A stretch of 64,000 nucleotides of DNA from JAFIFT01 sp020051095 (GCF_964199965.1 NZ_CAXMZT010000007.1:1-64000), one strand, 5' to 3'. Shown: positions 16,798-26,118, numbered from the stretch's first letter. Program-made: numbers and translations. Notes: generated by a model from the sequence alone, not told the origin.

Positions 16798-16808
16798 AGG
16801 ATGAGGAT

Positions 16809-17900
16809 ATGGGTTTTAAATGTGGCATCGTTGGGTTGCCAAATGTGGGCAAATCAACACTATTTAATGCACTAACCAAAGCAGGTATTGAGGCAGCCAA
16901 CTTTCCTTTCTGCACCATCGAGCCCAATGTCGGCATGGTTACTGTACCAGACCCACGTCTTGATGACTTAAGTGAGATTGTCAAGCCAAAGCAAACCTTA
17001 GCCACAACCATGCAATTTGTTGATATTGCGGGCCTAGTCAAAGGTGCCTCCAAAGGGGAGGGATTAGGCAATCAGTTTTTAGCAAACATTCGCGAAACAG
17101 ATGCTATCGCGCACGTGGTACGTTGCTTTGAAAATGATAATATCGTTCATGTCGACGGAAAAGTCGATCCGATCAATGATATCGAAGTGATCAACACGGA
17201 ACTTGCGCTCGCTGATATGGAAACACTCGACAAAGCGATAATCAAAGCTTCCAAAAATGCCAAATCGGGTAACAAGGAAGCTATCTTTGAGAAATCCGTC
17301 TTGGAAAAGGCAAAGGCTCACGTTGATGCGGGCAACCAAATGAGAACACTCGCGCTCGACGAGCAAGAAGCATTGGTGATTAAGAGGCTGTTTTTACTCA
17401 CCAATAAGCCTGTATTATATATTGCCAACGTCAATGAGGATGGATTTAGCAACAATCCCTTATTGGATAAAGTCACTGAACTAGCCAACAAAGAGGGAGC
17501 ATCCATTGTCAGTTTATCAGCCGCTATTGAATCAGAACTCATCGATTTAGACCCCGATGATCAAAAAGCCTTCCTGCAAGAGTTAGGCTTAGAAGAACCG
17601 GGTTTAAATCGACTTATTCGTGCAGGCTATGAATTATTAGGATTGCAAACCTACTTCACCGCAGGCGTCAAAGAAGTGCGCGCATGGACTTTCCATAAAG
17701 GAGATACAGCGCCCCAAGCTGCTGGCGTCATTCACTCTGATTTTGAAAAAGGCTTCATTCGCGCTGAAGTCATAGCCTACGCAGATTTTATCCAATATAA
17801 AGGAGAGCAAGGGGCAAAAGAAGCGGGAAAATTGCGCGTTGAAGGAAAAGATTACATTGTCCAAGATGGCGATGTCATGCACTTTCGCTTTAATGTGTAG
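16809..17900 (+). CDS. ychF: Ribosome-binding ATPase YchF (OLA1 family)
   Basis: A P-loop protein of the Obg-like family that prefers ATP and associates with ribosomes. The 363-residue length is exact for the family. Visible are the Walker A GLPNVGKSTLFNALT (8-22), DIAGLVKGASKGEGLGN, the ATP-specific NVNED segment in place of NKxD, and the C-terminal TGS domain ending HFRFNV. It starts 11 bp after pth with GAGGAT upstream, so it is coupled to it. Confidence 0.97.
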   Translation: MGFKCGIVGLPNVGKSTLFNALTKAGIEAANFPFCTIEPNVGMVTVPDPRLDDLSEIVKPKQTLATTMQFVDIAGLVKGASKGEGLGNQFLANIRETDAIAHVVRCFENDNIVHVDGKVDPINDIEVINTELALADMETLDKAIIKASKNAKSGNKEAIFEKSVLEKAKAHVDAGNQMRTLALDEQEALVIKRLFLLTNKPVLYIANVNEDGFSNNPLLDKVTELANKEGASIVSLSAAIESELIDLDPDDQKAFLQELGLEEPGLNRLIRAGYELLGLQTYFTAGVKEVRAWTFHKGDTAPQAAGVIHSDFEKGFIRAEVIAYADFIQYKGEQGAKEAGKLRVEGKDYIVQDGDVMHFRFNV

Positions 17901-17943
17901 GTATCAAGGGCTTTTAGGGACGCAGAGAATAATTCCTTTCATA

Positions 17944-18138
17944 CGTGAACGTTTGCGTTACCGTCTGCGTTTCCGAAATAGTTTGGCTCCAACAATAAAA
18001 CCCTATTAATGACATGATACCAACCATCTTTATGAATTTTTCCTATAATGCCTGAAACCAATTATTCATTCCCTTCTAACTTTTATTCATTAAACTTTTT
18101 GTAAGGCATGAATCGAATCGGTAACGCAAACGTTCACG
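17944..18138. repeat. 195-bp element bounded by 20-bp perfect inverted repeats
   Basis: CGTGAACGTTTGCGTTACCG (17944-17963) recurs as its exact reverse complement at 18119-18138. A third copy of the arm, with one change in its first 20 bases, lies at 62734-62753 beside purA. The interior is AT-rich with no reading frame. The whole 361-bp gap between ychF and plsY holds no gene. This looks like a small non-autonomous element or a large-hairpin repeat. Target-site duplications were not resolved. Confidence 0.7.
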
Positions 18139-18261
18139 CATAAGTCATTTATACTCATTCATAGCGCCTGTGGTGTAACCATTAACCTCTTTATTTTCTA
18201 TATGAAACACCGCATAATGACGGATAAGATTTTAATAGGCACTACTTACTAAAGGGAAATT

Positions 18262-19080
18262 ATGAGCCACTCTTTCATTTCAGCAATTGTTATTATCATC
18301 GGCTATCTGTTTGGTTCTATCTGTTCTGCTGTCATTGTAAGCCGCGCATTTCACTTGCCCGACCCACGCAGCGAGGGCTCAAAAAACCCAGGTGCAACCA
18401 ATGTATTGCGACTCAGTGGTAAAAAATATGCATCCATGGTGATGGCCGCTGATGTTCTAAAAGGCACCATACCCGTTTTATTTGCGAAACTGATGCCTGT
18501 GTCAGAATTAGTTATCACCTATACTTGCCTTGCAGCTGTTCTTGGCCATATGTTTCCAATATTTTTCGGATTTAGGGGCGGTAAAGGGGTCGCAACCGCA
18601 ATTGGTGGCTTATTGGGACTTCAGTTCATTCTTGGCGTGATGGTCATAGCCGTATGGATTATAGTCGCTAATTTTACTCGTTACGCATCACTTGCCTCGA
18701 TTTTATCAATGACCGCCATGCCCTTATTAGCTCTGTGGACTACTGAAAACGTTGCTTTATTTATGCCACTATTTTTTATCACCATGTTTATCTACTATAA
18801 GCATCGTGATAATATCACTCGCCTGATGGATGGTGAAGAATCAAAACTATCGATTGGTAAAATTTTTCCCTCCAAACTAGCGGAACAACCTATAGCAACC
18901 GCTGACATCAAGACATCGGTAAAAACCAGTAAACAAGCTACTAGAAAGACTAGCAAAAAGGCAAGTGCCTCACCTGTTAAACAAAGCAAATCCAAGGATG
19001 CCAGCCCAAAAACAACAAAAACAACAAAAGCAACAAAAGCAACAAAAGTAACAAAAGTAACAAAAGATGATAAAAAGTAG
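18262..19080 (+). CDS. plsY: Glycerol-3-phosphate acyltransferase PlsY with a basic repetitive tail
   Basis: Inner-membrane enzyme moving acyl groups from acyl-phosphate to glycerol-3-phosphate, the first step of phospholipid synthesis. Residues 1-200 are the normal five-helix protein with all three motifs: DPRSEGSKNPGATNVLR, FFGFRGGKGVATAIGG, and a NFTRYASLASI loop. Residues about 210-272 are an added Lys/Thr/Ser/Ala-rich tail (TKATKATKVTKVTK at its end) with no acidic residues until the last DDKK. Family members are usually near 200 residues. The tail resembles histone H1-type basic domains. An AAAGGG Shine-Dalgarno precedes ATG 18262. Confidence 0.9.
   Translation: MSHSFISAIVIIIGYLFGSICSAVIVSRAFHLPDPRSEGSKNPGATNVLRLSGKKYASMVMAADVLKGTIPVLFAKLMPVSELVITYTCLAAVLGHMFPIFFGFRGGKGVATAIGGLLGLQFILGVMVIAVWIIVANFTRYASLASILSMTAMPLLALWTTENVALFMPLFFITMFIYYKHRDNITRLMDGEESKLSIGKIFPSKLAEQPIATADIKTSVKTSKQATRKTSKKASASPVKQSKSKDASPKTTKTTKATKATKVTKVTKDDKK
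19015..19068 (+). repeat. 9-bp minisatellite in the plsY tail
   Basis: Six tandem copies of ACAAAAGYA (19015-19068) encode TK(A/V)-type triplets at the PlsY C-terminus. The period is a multiple of three, so expansion or loss leaves the frame intact. Confidence 0.85.
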
Positions 19081-19100
19081 CATAGCTCGGGTAAAATACA

Positions 19101-19118
19101 TGAATGATCACGGGTATA
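19101..19118. repeat. Single arm of the TATACCCGTGATCATTCA repeat family
   Basis: TGAATGATCACGGGTATA, the 18-bp terminal arm seen in full elements at 49802-49904 and 54416-54475. No partner arm is found nearby. It lies 20 bp after the plsY stop. Confidence 0.7.
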
Positions 19119-19221
19119 TTTTTGTCCTATCTAAATAAAATAGACGCTTACACTTGACATACTTCGCGATATTGGGCAAAATTCTGACCTTTTAGAATGA
19201 TATGATTTTGGAGTAATCTCT

Positions 19222-19488
19222 GTGGCAAACATCAAATCCGCTATTAAACGCGCTCGACAAAGTGAAAAACGACGTCAACAAAATGCCAGTGCTCGGTCCT
19301 TTTATCGCACTTATGTTAAAAAGGTGATCAAGGCGATTGCATCTGGTAATCATGAAGAAGCCCGCGCAGCTTTCGCTGAAGTGCAACCTGTTTTAGATAA
19401 AGCGGCAGGTAAAGGCATTATCCATAAAAACAAAGCGGCCCGTTTAAAAAGCCGATTGAATGCTCGCGTTAAAGCGATGAAGGCATAA
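19222..19488 (+). CDS. rpsT: 30S ribosomal protein S20
   Basis: An 88-residue primary 16S rRNA-binding protein. The N-terminus (M)ANIKSAIKRARQSEKRRQQNASARS is diagnostic. The start codon is GTG, with GGAG eight bases upstream. A non-ATG start is a known feature of rpsT in E. coli (TTG), where it limits expression. The stop is followed by a strong hairpin. Confidence 0.97.
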   Translation: MANIKSAIKRARQSEKRRQQNASARSFYRTYVKKVIKAIASGNHEEARAAFAEVQPVLDKAAGKGIIHKNKAARLKSRLNARVKAMKA

Positions 19489-19520
19489 TAAGCTTACTAT
19501 TGTTTCTAAAATCATAACAT

Positions 19521-19544
19521 GGTGCACCGTAAAAACGGTGCACC
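19521..19544. terminator. Hairpin after rpsT
   Basis: Perfect 9-bp stem GGTGCACCG/CGGTGCACC with loop TAAAAA. The T-run is only TT. It is the likely end of the rpsT transcript. Confidence 0.6.
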
Positions 19545-19654
19545 TTAGTATCACTCCCCAGGTTTTCCTCCCTTAATTTATCTAATATAAAAGGGTTGAT
19601 CCTTTTTCAAAATATGCGATACTCATGCTCGAAGTTTCAATGGAAGAGACCAAG

Positions 19655-20590
19655 ATGTATAACTTATTGTATTTAATTGCTTTAATATTTAGTTTCTCAG
19701 GATTTGTTTCAGCCCACGCCTGTGATGGCAGCCAGTTGTCACCTTGTATCGTCGTTGATAATAATAGCCCTAATGCCCCAATAAAATCGTATCGAAGTGC
19801 TTTAATCCTTAAAGAACAACCTGACATCCACCCTTTACGCGCCTCCGGCAGTGAATCGCCGACACAATTTGGCTGGGAGGAAATTGTCACAAAAATTCAA
19901 TCTCAAAATACGCCGATTAAGCAAGTTTGGGTACTTGACCTGCGACAAGAATCCCATCTGTATGTGAATGGAGTCAATATCACCCATGCTAGTAAATACA
20001 ACTGGATTAATGCCGGGCTGTCAAAAAATGCAATACTGGATAAAGAAGATGCCTGGATGAAGTCGCTCAGCCAATCCTCCACCCTAGAAAATGCCATGGA
20101 TTCACAGCAATTTCAGGAAGAGCAATACGATAAAGGTGTCGAAATTCCGATTCAAACCATTCAGCTTGAAGAGACCCTGGTTCAGAGTCTTTCTTTAAAA
20201 TATGAGCGGATGCCAATACAAGACCATTGCAGGCCAGATGACGAAGTGGTCGATGCGTTAATCGATTTCTTTGCTAACATCCGTCCGGATGATTGGGTTC
20301 ATTTGCATTGCCGTGGCGGAAAAGGGCGAACAACGACAGTCTTAGCAATGTACGACATGCTCCTGAATGCCAATCAATTGAGTTTTGATGATATTATTAC
20401 TCGACAAAAATCGATACCACCCTACTATGATCTCGAATTCACCAATAAAGGAATCCCCGAGCTCACGCCCTATTACAAAGAGCGCTTAGCGTTTCTGCAT
20501 CAATTTTACTTATACACCCAAGACCGTCTAGCAGGGTACCCGGGCAAATGGACAGACTGGTTAGCTATAGAAAACAAGCGACCTGATTAA
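19655..20590 (+). CDS. Secreted PTP-like cysteine phosphatase (phytase-type)
   Basis: A 311-residue exported protein-tyrosine-phosphatase-fold enzyme. The signature P-loop HCRGGKGRTT supplies the Cys nucleophile (residue 219) and Arg (225), CX5R. A general-acid segment (MPIQDHCRPDDEVVD) lies about 25 residues earlier. The combination of signal peptide, WxxF/WVLDLRQE core and HCxxGxGRTTT loop matches the PTP-like phytase (inositol polyphosphatase) group, which includes the L. pneumophila phytase LppA. Likely substrates are phytate or other inositol phosphates, or phosphotyrosine. I start at 19655, giving a clean signal peptide (MYNLLYLIAL...SAHA); in-frame ATGs also lie at 19625 and 19640. Confidence 0.8.
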   Translation: MYNLLYLIALIFSFSGFVSAHACDGSQLSPCIVVDNNSPNAPIKSYRSALILKEQPDIHPLRASGSESPTQFGWEEIVTKIQSQNTPIKQVWVLDLRQESHLYVNGVNITHASKYNWINAGLSKNAILDKEDAWMKSLSQSSTLENAMDSQQFQEEQYDKGVEIPIQTIQLEETLVQSLSLKYERMPIQDHCRPDDEVVDALIDFFANIRPDDWVHLHCRGGKGRTTTVLAMYDMLLNANQLSFDDIITRQKSIPPYYDLEFTNKGIPELTPYYKERLAFLHQFYLYTQDRLAGYPGKWTDWLAIENKRPD

Positions 20591-20596
20591 AATCAG

Positions 20597-20629
20597 TGTC
20601 TAAGTAATGAGCAAATCATTACTTAGACA
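20597..20629. terminator. Bidirectional terminator hairpin
   Basis: Perfect 14-bp stem TGTCTAAGTAATGA/TCATTACTTAGACA with a 5-nt loop, lying between the convergent phosphatase gene and the membrane-protein gene. T/A-rich flanks on both sides suit termination in both directions. Confidence 0.7.
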
Positions 20630-20657
20630 AATTCTCACCCAGCAATTTATCCCAATA

Positions 20658-21092
20658 TTAAAGGGCTACCGTTTGAGTTTGGCTGGAATCATCGGTTTTT
20701 CGATTGATACACTCTTTCAATGTGTTCACGCCCGCACCCACCGTATCAACCAAATTAATAAATGGGCTTGCGATGGCAAGCGATAGAATTTGTAGAACCG
20801 TTACCCAGTTATCAAAACTCTCATGGATACTGCTCCCTGCACTTGTAAAATTCATCGTCATGGCATAATAAGCGGCACCAAGCAAACTGGCACTGCCAAT
20901 GACGATGAACAAACTGGATAGCAACGCTAAAACAAAGGGCGCCCCAACAACGGATGCCACTCTAAACGCAGCATCTGAATACGAGTTAAAGGGCTTAAAA
21001 AACGTGACTTGATTACGAACGGGGCCTTCCCACTTATTTAAAAGCTCAGCGCTAATCCCTGCAAATTTATCCATTACATCTAATACATCCAT
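20658..21092 (-). CDS. Hypothetical membrane protein
   Basis: A 144-residue protein with an amphipathic N-terminus (residues 1-40), two adjacent hydrophobic helices (about 45-85: FRVASVVGAPFVLALLSSLFIVIGSASLLGAAYYA) and a third near 98-122. A short hydrophilic Thr/Gln tail ends it. I do not recognise the family. Helical-hairpin proteins of this kind occur among Legionella hypothetical and effector proteins, but nothing here shows secretion. It stands alone between two terminators. Confidence 0.55.
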   Translation of the reverse strand: MDVLDVMDKFAGISAELLNKWEGPVRNQVTFFKPFNSYSDAAFRVASVVGAPFVLALLSSLFIVIGSASLLGAAYYAMTMNFTSAGSSIHESFDNWVTVLQILSLAIASPFINLVDTVGAGVNTLKECINRKTDDSSQTQTVAL

Positions 21093-21200
21093 TATTTACA
21101 CCTCATTTAAACATAAACTGACTTAGGCAAGAATTGCACAGATTAATAAAAAATGAAGTAATAATCAAATGGAATTTTCAAGTTTACGTCTTTGTAGAAT

Positions 21201-21227
21201 AAAAAGGGTGCATATTGCACCCTTTTT
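21201..21227 (-). terminator. Terminator of the enhABC operon
   Basis: AAAAAGGGTGCA-TAT-TGCACCCTTTTT: a perfect 12-bp stem with a 3-nt loop and T/A tracts on both sides. It begins 14 bp past the enhC stop and could also block read-through from the other direction. Confidence 0.9.
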
Positions 21228-21240
21228 GCCATATATTTCG

Positions 21241-24200
21241 TTAGCCTTTTACATTTTGATCAAGCTTACTTATTTGATCATATGCCTTACGGGCAGGGGT
21301 ATATCTTGGATGTTGCTGAATGAGTTTTTCCAGAATCATGGTTGATTCAAGGCCTTCTCCTTGATGCCACTTGTTTAGGGCATCCATATACAACTCACCA
21401 GCACTTGTTTTGTCATTTAGTACAGTATTATTGATGATTACTGGATGGACATAACTGCTGTTTTGCAAATAAAAGCCATCAAGAAGATAGAGCATCTTAT
21501 CCGCATAATTGTAACCATTCTCCTGAGAAAGCTTTAACCATTTTTGAGCCGATTTCGCTTGCTCTTCCGAAGGGTGACCACTCATATCTAACATGGCCAA
21601 TTGGTATTGGGCAAAGGCATTGTTATTTTTGGCTAGCTGCTCATAAATACTCCTCGCTTTATCCATGTCTGCCTGACCAGTCAAGCCATATTGATAAATA
21701 CGGGCTAATGCCAAGCTCGCCTTATCATTACCCTGCTTTGCTGCTTGACGATAATAGTTGACCGCTTGATTCATATCAACGTCGGTTAACACGCCCGTCT
21801 CAGCAAATAATCCCATTTGATACAGCGCATCTTTATGTTTGAGATCAGCCGCTTGTTTAAACAAAGTCAATGCTTTGGATTGTCCACCATTCGCCTGTCC
21901 TGTCCAATGAAGTCTGGCTAATAATGCAATCGCATCGGGTTGACCCTGTTCAGCCGCCTCTTCATACCAAAAAACAGCTTTTTCCATGTCGATAGGGCGA
22001 TCTTTACCAATTTGATAGGCAAGTCCAAGATTGTAGTAAGCAAGTGGCAACTTCGCCTCTGCAGCTATCTGATAGGATTTGACAGCCTGTTTATAACGGT
22101 TCATAAATGTATCTAAGACAAACCCTCGCGCTAGGGCGGCTTGGGGCAATTTATTCTCGGCTTTTCCATACCAATATTGTGCTTTTTGATAGTCTGGGTA
22201 CTTGCCAATATCCCCTTGCTGATAAAGTTTTGCTAATAAAAATTGGCCAATTGGATGTCCTTGTTGCGCTGATTTTGTATACCACTCACTAGCAAGTTGG
22301 CGATTTTGTTCCCCCAATAAACCTTCATCATAGATATAGCCTAACTTCATTTGAGCAGTTGCATCCCCTTTTTCAGCAAATTGCTGATAGACTGTCATGG
22401 CATCTTTTGTTTTTTCAACGTCATTGGGTTGTGCCAAGTAGTAATCAGCAAGGAGCATACCAGCACGGGCATTCTCACTATTAACCGCTTTTTGCAACTC
22501 AAACATGAATGGTTTATTTTGCTTTTGGTACAAGATAGCTAAATTTAAATCTGCATATGAAAACCCTTGTTCTGCGGCTTGTTTGAGTAAATTTTCAGCG
22601 TCAGTCTCATCTTTATCGATTGACTCACCTGTCAGCTTTTTACTGCCCACAATAAATAATTTAACCGCTGATGGATCTGCCTTTTCATACCAGTTTATCG
22701 CTTCTGAAGGATCTTGTTTCGTGCCGATGCCCCGATCATATAGCATCCCTAGCAATAAGGCTGCCTGTTTATCCCCTTCATCCACTAATTTACTGGCCAT
22801 TTTAAAGGCACGTAGCTGATCGGACGGGTTTTCACTCACCGCATCATAGTAGGCCATTGGCAGATACGCTTCCGCAACTCCTTTAGCTGCAGCGCCTTTA
22901 TATAATGATTTGACGAGTTTTTCTCGGTTTTGCTTCGCAAGGGTACTTAATCCCTGGTTATGTTGACGAACCAGCAAGTTAGCCAACTCATATTGAGCAG
23001 GCCCATACTGATTGGCAGCAGATAAATAATACATATTTATAGACCGACTCTGATCCGGTTCGATCACTTGTAGGCCATCTTTATCACTATAGCCATATCG
23101 ATAGATATTGGCCAAAGCATATTGTGCATAGGCATTGCCTTTAAACGCAGCATCCGTCATCCAACTCAGTCCTTTTTCGTAATCGACTGGATCGGTTTTC
23201 CCTTCTAAGTATAAAATACCAAGGTTGTATTCTGCTCGAACATCACGTTGCAATGCTGCTAATTGATAATACACAATCGCTTGGGCTGAATCTTGTTTGA
23301 CTCCCATGCCGTAATGATACAATTGCCCCAATTCAAATTGCGCGTCTGAGTTACCTAGAATGGCCTGATTATACAACCGATAGACCGCTGCACGTAGGTT
23401 AGCATTTCGCTCCCATCCCAGAGTCAGTTGTTCTAAATAATCCACCTCTTTAGTCGGATCAGGATTTAGAAAGACAGGCTTGGTATTCACCATTGAGGCT
23501 TGCTCTGCTGGCTCAAGAATTAACATATCTTCTTTGAGTAATTCTTCGATATTACCATCCAATGAATAACGCGCTAAACGCCATTCTTTATTATGATTTT
23601 TAGTCAACATTTGAGCTAAATAATCATAATAAAACTGCAAGGGAACATCATTTGCTTTGACAAATTCAAATTGAGGTGAGAACAAATCGCTACGCTTAAA
23701 CTGAGTCATTTTAGGATAAGGGTTGTAACGATTTTCTTGAAGAAATTGTTTATTTTGCCATTGTTGTAAAATGCCGCCTAAATAATAGGTTGTGTCCTCA
23801 AACGTTTCAGCAGAATTATTTGAAACAAAATGAATGACATTCATTTCGGCCCGTCGTTTGTCTACCTCTTTTTCACTTTGCTCTGCTTTCGCTTTCCACA
23901 CAGCCGCTTCTTTCTCATTAACAGCCACCCCTTGCCCTTCTTGATACATTTGTGCCAAAGCTTGTTGAGCAACCACCGATCCTTTTTTCGCGGCTTTTAG
24001 CATCCATTCATAGGCTTGATTTAAATCATGGTTGCTGCTTTTAGGGTCTTGGTATTGCTTCGCTAATGCGACCATCGCAGAAACATTACCTTCTTCAGCC
24101 GCTTTTTCATACCATGCTTTCGCAACACTGTCCCGACTTTCTTTTGTCGCTAATTCCGCAAGTTTTACCATCGCTGGGGTGAAATTTTGTTCCGCTGCTT

Positions 24201-24849
24201 TGGCAATTAAATCAATCCCTTTTGCACGGTCTTTTTTAATATTCTGACCGTTAAGATATAATAAACCGAGTTTATATTGCGCATTGGGAAATTTCTGTTT
24301 GGCCGATTTTTTTAACCAAACTACCCCCATTTTTCGGGTGCTGTGATGCCGGCCTTCTAAAAAATCTCGCGCAAGTGCATATTGTCCAATGGGATCACCT
24401 GATTTAGCAGCTTGTACAGCATATCGCCTGGATTTATCTGGGTTTTTCTCAACTCCATATCCATAAAGGTAAGCTGCCATGACATAATCTCTGGCATGAG
24501 TGTCTCCTGCTTCCGCTAAATTTTTGAACCAGGTCATCGCTTCTTTAGGGTTTTGATTGACGGTTAACTCAAAGCGTGCCATAAACTGCTGGGCTAGCCA
24601 GTCACCTTGCTTGGCAGCTTGTTTGATATGCTCAATAGCCAGAAGATTGTTTTTCAAAACACCGTATCCATAGAGCTGCATTTTACCTAGGGCAAAATTG
24701 CTACTAGGACTTTTTTGTGCTTGTTCCATTAATTGTTGACCGGCTTTATCAAACTGGCCAAGCTGATAATCTTGCAAACCGGAAGTGGCATAGGAACCCA
24801 CACTCATTGTTAGTGTGGTCACACTTAACCATGTTTTGAAATTTGTCAT
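21241..24849 (-). CDS. enhC: Enhanced entry protein EnhC (Sel1-repeat protein)
   Basis: A 1202-residue periplasmic protein, nearly the same length as L. pneumophila EnhC (about 1200). A signal peptide covers residues 1-22. Almost all the rest is Sel1-like TPR repeats, more than 20, seen as recurring AxxxLGxxYxxGxGVxxDxxKAxxWYxxAAxxG units. An interruption at about 330-480 (QFKRSDLFSPQFEFVKANDV...) has no repeats. In L. pneumophila EnhC promotes host-cell entry and intracellular growth, and restrains the lytic transglycosylase Slt, limiting release of NOD1-activating muropeptides. A matching Slt lies 8 kb away at 33042-34889. Third gene of enhABC. Confidence 0.95.
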   Translation of the reverse strand: MTNFKTWLSVTTLTMSVGSYATSGLQDYQLGQFDKAGQQLMEQAQKSPSSNFALGKMQLYGYGVLKNNLLAIEHIKQAAKQGDWLAQQFMARFELTVNQNPKEAMTWFKNLAEAGDTHARDYVMAAYLYGYGVEKNPDKSRRYAVQAAKSGDPIGQYALARDFLEGRHHSTRKMGVVWLKKSAKQKFPNAQYKLGLLYLNGQNIKKDRAKGIDLIAKAAEQNFTPAMVKLAELATKESRDSVAKAWYEKAAEEGNVSAMVALAKQYQDPKSSNHDLNQAYEWMLKAAKKGSVVAQQALAQMYQEGQGVAVNEKEAAVWKAKAEQSEKEVDKRRAEMNVIHFVSNNSAETFEDTTYYLGGILQQWQNKQFLQENRYNPYPKMTQFKRSDLFSPQFEFVKANDVPLQFYYDYLAQMLTKNHNKEWRLARYSLDGNIEELLKEDMLILEPAEQASMVNTKPVFLNPDPTKEVDYLEQLTLGWERNANLRAAVYRLYNQAILGNSDAQFELGQLYHYGMGVKQDSAQAIVYYQLAALQRDVRAEYNLGILYLEGKTDPVDYEKGLSWMTDAAFKGNAYAQYALANIYRYGYSDKDGLQVIEPDQSRSINMYYLSAANQYGPAQYELANLLVRQHNQGLSTLAKQNREKLVKSLYKGAAAKGVAEAYLPMAYYDAVSENPSDQLRAFKMASKLVDEGDKQAALLLGMLYDRGIGTKQDPSEAINWYEKADPSAVKLFIVGSKKLTGESIDKDETDAENLLKQAAEQGFSYADLNLAILYQKQNKPFMFELQKAVNSENARAGMLLADYYLAQPNDVEKTKDAMTVYQQFAEKGDATAQMKLGYIYDEGLLGEQNRQLASEWYTKSAQQGHPIGQFLLAKLYQQGDIGKYPDYQKAQYWYGKAENKLPQAALARGFVLDTFMNRYKQAVKSYQIAAEAKLPLAYYNLGLAYQIGKDRPIDMEKAVFWYEEAAEQGQPDAIALLARLHWTGQANGGQSKALTLFKQAADLKHKDALYQMGLFAETGVLTDVDMNQAVNYYRQAAKQGNDKASLALARIYQYGLTGQADMDKARSIYEQLAKNNNAFAQYQLAMLDMSGHPSEEQAKSAQKWLKLSQENGYNYADKMLYLLDGFYLQNSSYVHPVIINNTVLNDKTSAGELYMDALNKWHQGEGLESTMILEKLIQQHPRYTPARKAYDQISKLDQNVKG

Positions 24850-24887
24850 GGCAATTCCCCTGATTTATTCTTATCCATTTTTCTACT

Positions 24888-25403
24888 TTATTGGGCAGGT
24901 ATGATGCCATAATACACCACTGACCGCAGTGCACCATTGCGAGAACTACTGCCCACTATCCAATAATTGCCTCGATTATTGAGACCAAATTTTACATTAT
25001 TAAATTCGCATACGGTAATCGCATCCGCGCAATCGACCAATTCCCCATATTTTTTACCCGCATTTTTGACTGAGCAGGCAAATTTCATGCTGACTTCATT
25101 AATAGATAATACTGCCCATTGGTTAGGGTAAATGAGGTGATTTAAAAACATAGAGCGCGCTGATTCATCCTTTCTCAATTGATATAAAGTCAATTTTTGA
25201 CCCAATTTATTATGGATAAAATACATTGAATTTCGTTCGCCAACTGCGCCTGGCTTTAAATGCAGCAATCGCATGTCAAATTCATAACCCACATCACGAC
25301 ACCCTAATGGATTGGTGTTATCGTCTTTTTTTTCTGCCTTTGCTATTGTAGAGACAGCCAATAGCGCCATGAAACTAATTAGTAAAACACGGATTTTATT
25401 CAT
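24888..25403 (-). CDS. enhB: Enhanced entry protein EnhB
   Basis: A 171-residue exported protein (signal peptide 1-23) with five cysteines in the mature part. It sits between enhA and enhC, as in L. pneumophila. No biochemical function is established for EnhB. Segments such as YWIVGSSSRNGALRSVVYYG suggest a beta-rich periplasmic domain. The gap to enhA is 7 bp and to enhC 38 bp, so the three genes are one operon. The call rests on locus order and size more than on a known fold. Confidence 0.85.
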   Translation of the reverse strand: MNKIRVLLISFMALLAVSTIAKAEKKDDNTNPLGCRDVGYEFDMRLLHLKPGAVGERNSMYFIHNKLGQKLTLYQLRKDESARSMFLNHLIYPNQWAVLSINEVSMKFACSVKNAGKKYGELVDCADAITVCEFNNVKFGLNNRGNYWIVGSSSRNGALRSVVYYGIIPAQ

Positions 25404-25410
25404 AGTATTC

Positions 25411-26118
25411 TCACTGTGTTACTGGACGAATCGTTACTTTAGTTCCTAAATGGTCATTGCCTTCGTTGGATAAATCAACAAAATAATGATTCATCCATTT
25501 AGCATCTCGAGTGAACATACGCACACAACCATGACTCGCTCTGTATCCTGGGATATCATGAGATCCATGCATTGCAAACCCTTTATGGAAATACATACAA
25601 TAAGGCATCTTCGCGCCACCCCGGCCAATGGGAAAAACACCGGATTTACAATGCTCATTCTCCTTGCTGAAAAATCGGAAAATACCCGTCATGGTTAAAC
25701 ACGTTTTACTACTGTTATCAGAGCATCGATTACTTCCTGACGCAATTGGGCCCCAATGAACCATATTGCCATTTTTATCATAGGCTACCCAAGCGAGTTT
25801 ATCTTGGTCTACGATAACTTGCTTCTCACCCTCTGATTTGATTTTAAGTGGGAAAGGAGCAACGTCAAATAAGGTTAAATATTTAAGGTTTTTGGGGACA
25901 ACGATTGTTTTCCCACCCCATAAATAATTATAAGTACGATTAAGGCGCTGAACGATGTCGCGCTGCTTTGGATCAGGGAACATTTTTTCCCAGCTCCCAC
26001 TTGCCTTAATACACTCAAATTGCGGATATTTACACAACTCCTGCCCATAATACTTGACCGCAAAACTCGATGTTGCGGTTATAGTCATTATGCTGAAAAG
26101 TATGAGACATTTTTTCAT
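25411..26118 (-). CDS. enhA: Enhanced entry protein EnhA (L,D-transpeptidase, YkuD fold)
   Basis: A 235-residue periplasmic protein with a signal peptide (1-20). The YkuD/ErfK L,D-transpeptidase motif is intact: HGSHDIPGYRASHGCVRM, with His184/His187, the catalytic Cys198 and Arg200. Such enzymes make 3-3 peptidoglycan cross-links or attach proteins to the wall. A LysM-like N-terminal piece (RTYNYLWGGKTIVVPKNL) precedes it. First gene of enhABC, divergent from nadE. Confidence 0.92.
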   Translation of the reverse strand: MKKCLILFSIMTITATSSFAVKYYGQELCKYPQFECIKASGSWEKMFPDPKQRDIVQRLNRTYNYLWGGKTIVVPKNLKYLTLFDVAPFPLKIKSEGEKQVIVDQDKLAWVAYDKNGNMVHWGPIASGSNRCSDNSSKTCLTMTGIFRFFSKENEHCKSGVFPIGRGGAKMPYCMYFHKGFAMHGSHDIPGYRASHGCVRMFTRDAKWMNHYFVDLSNEGNDHLGTKVTIRPVTQ

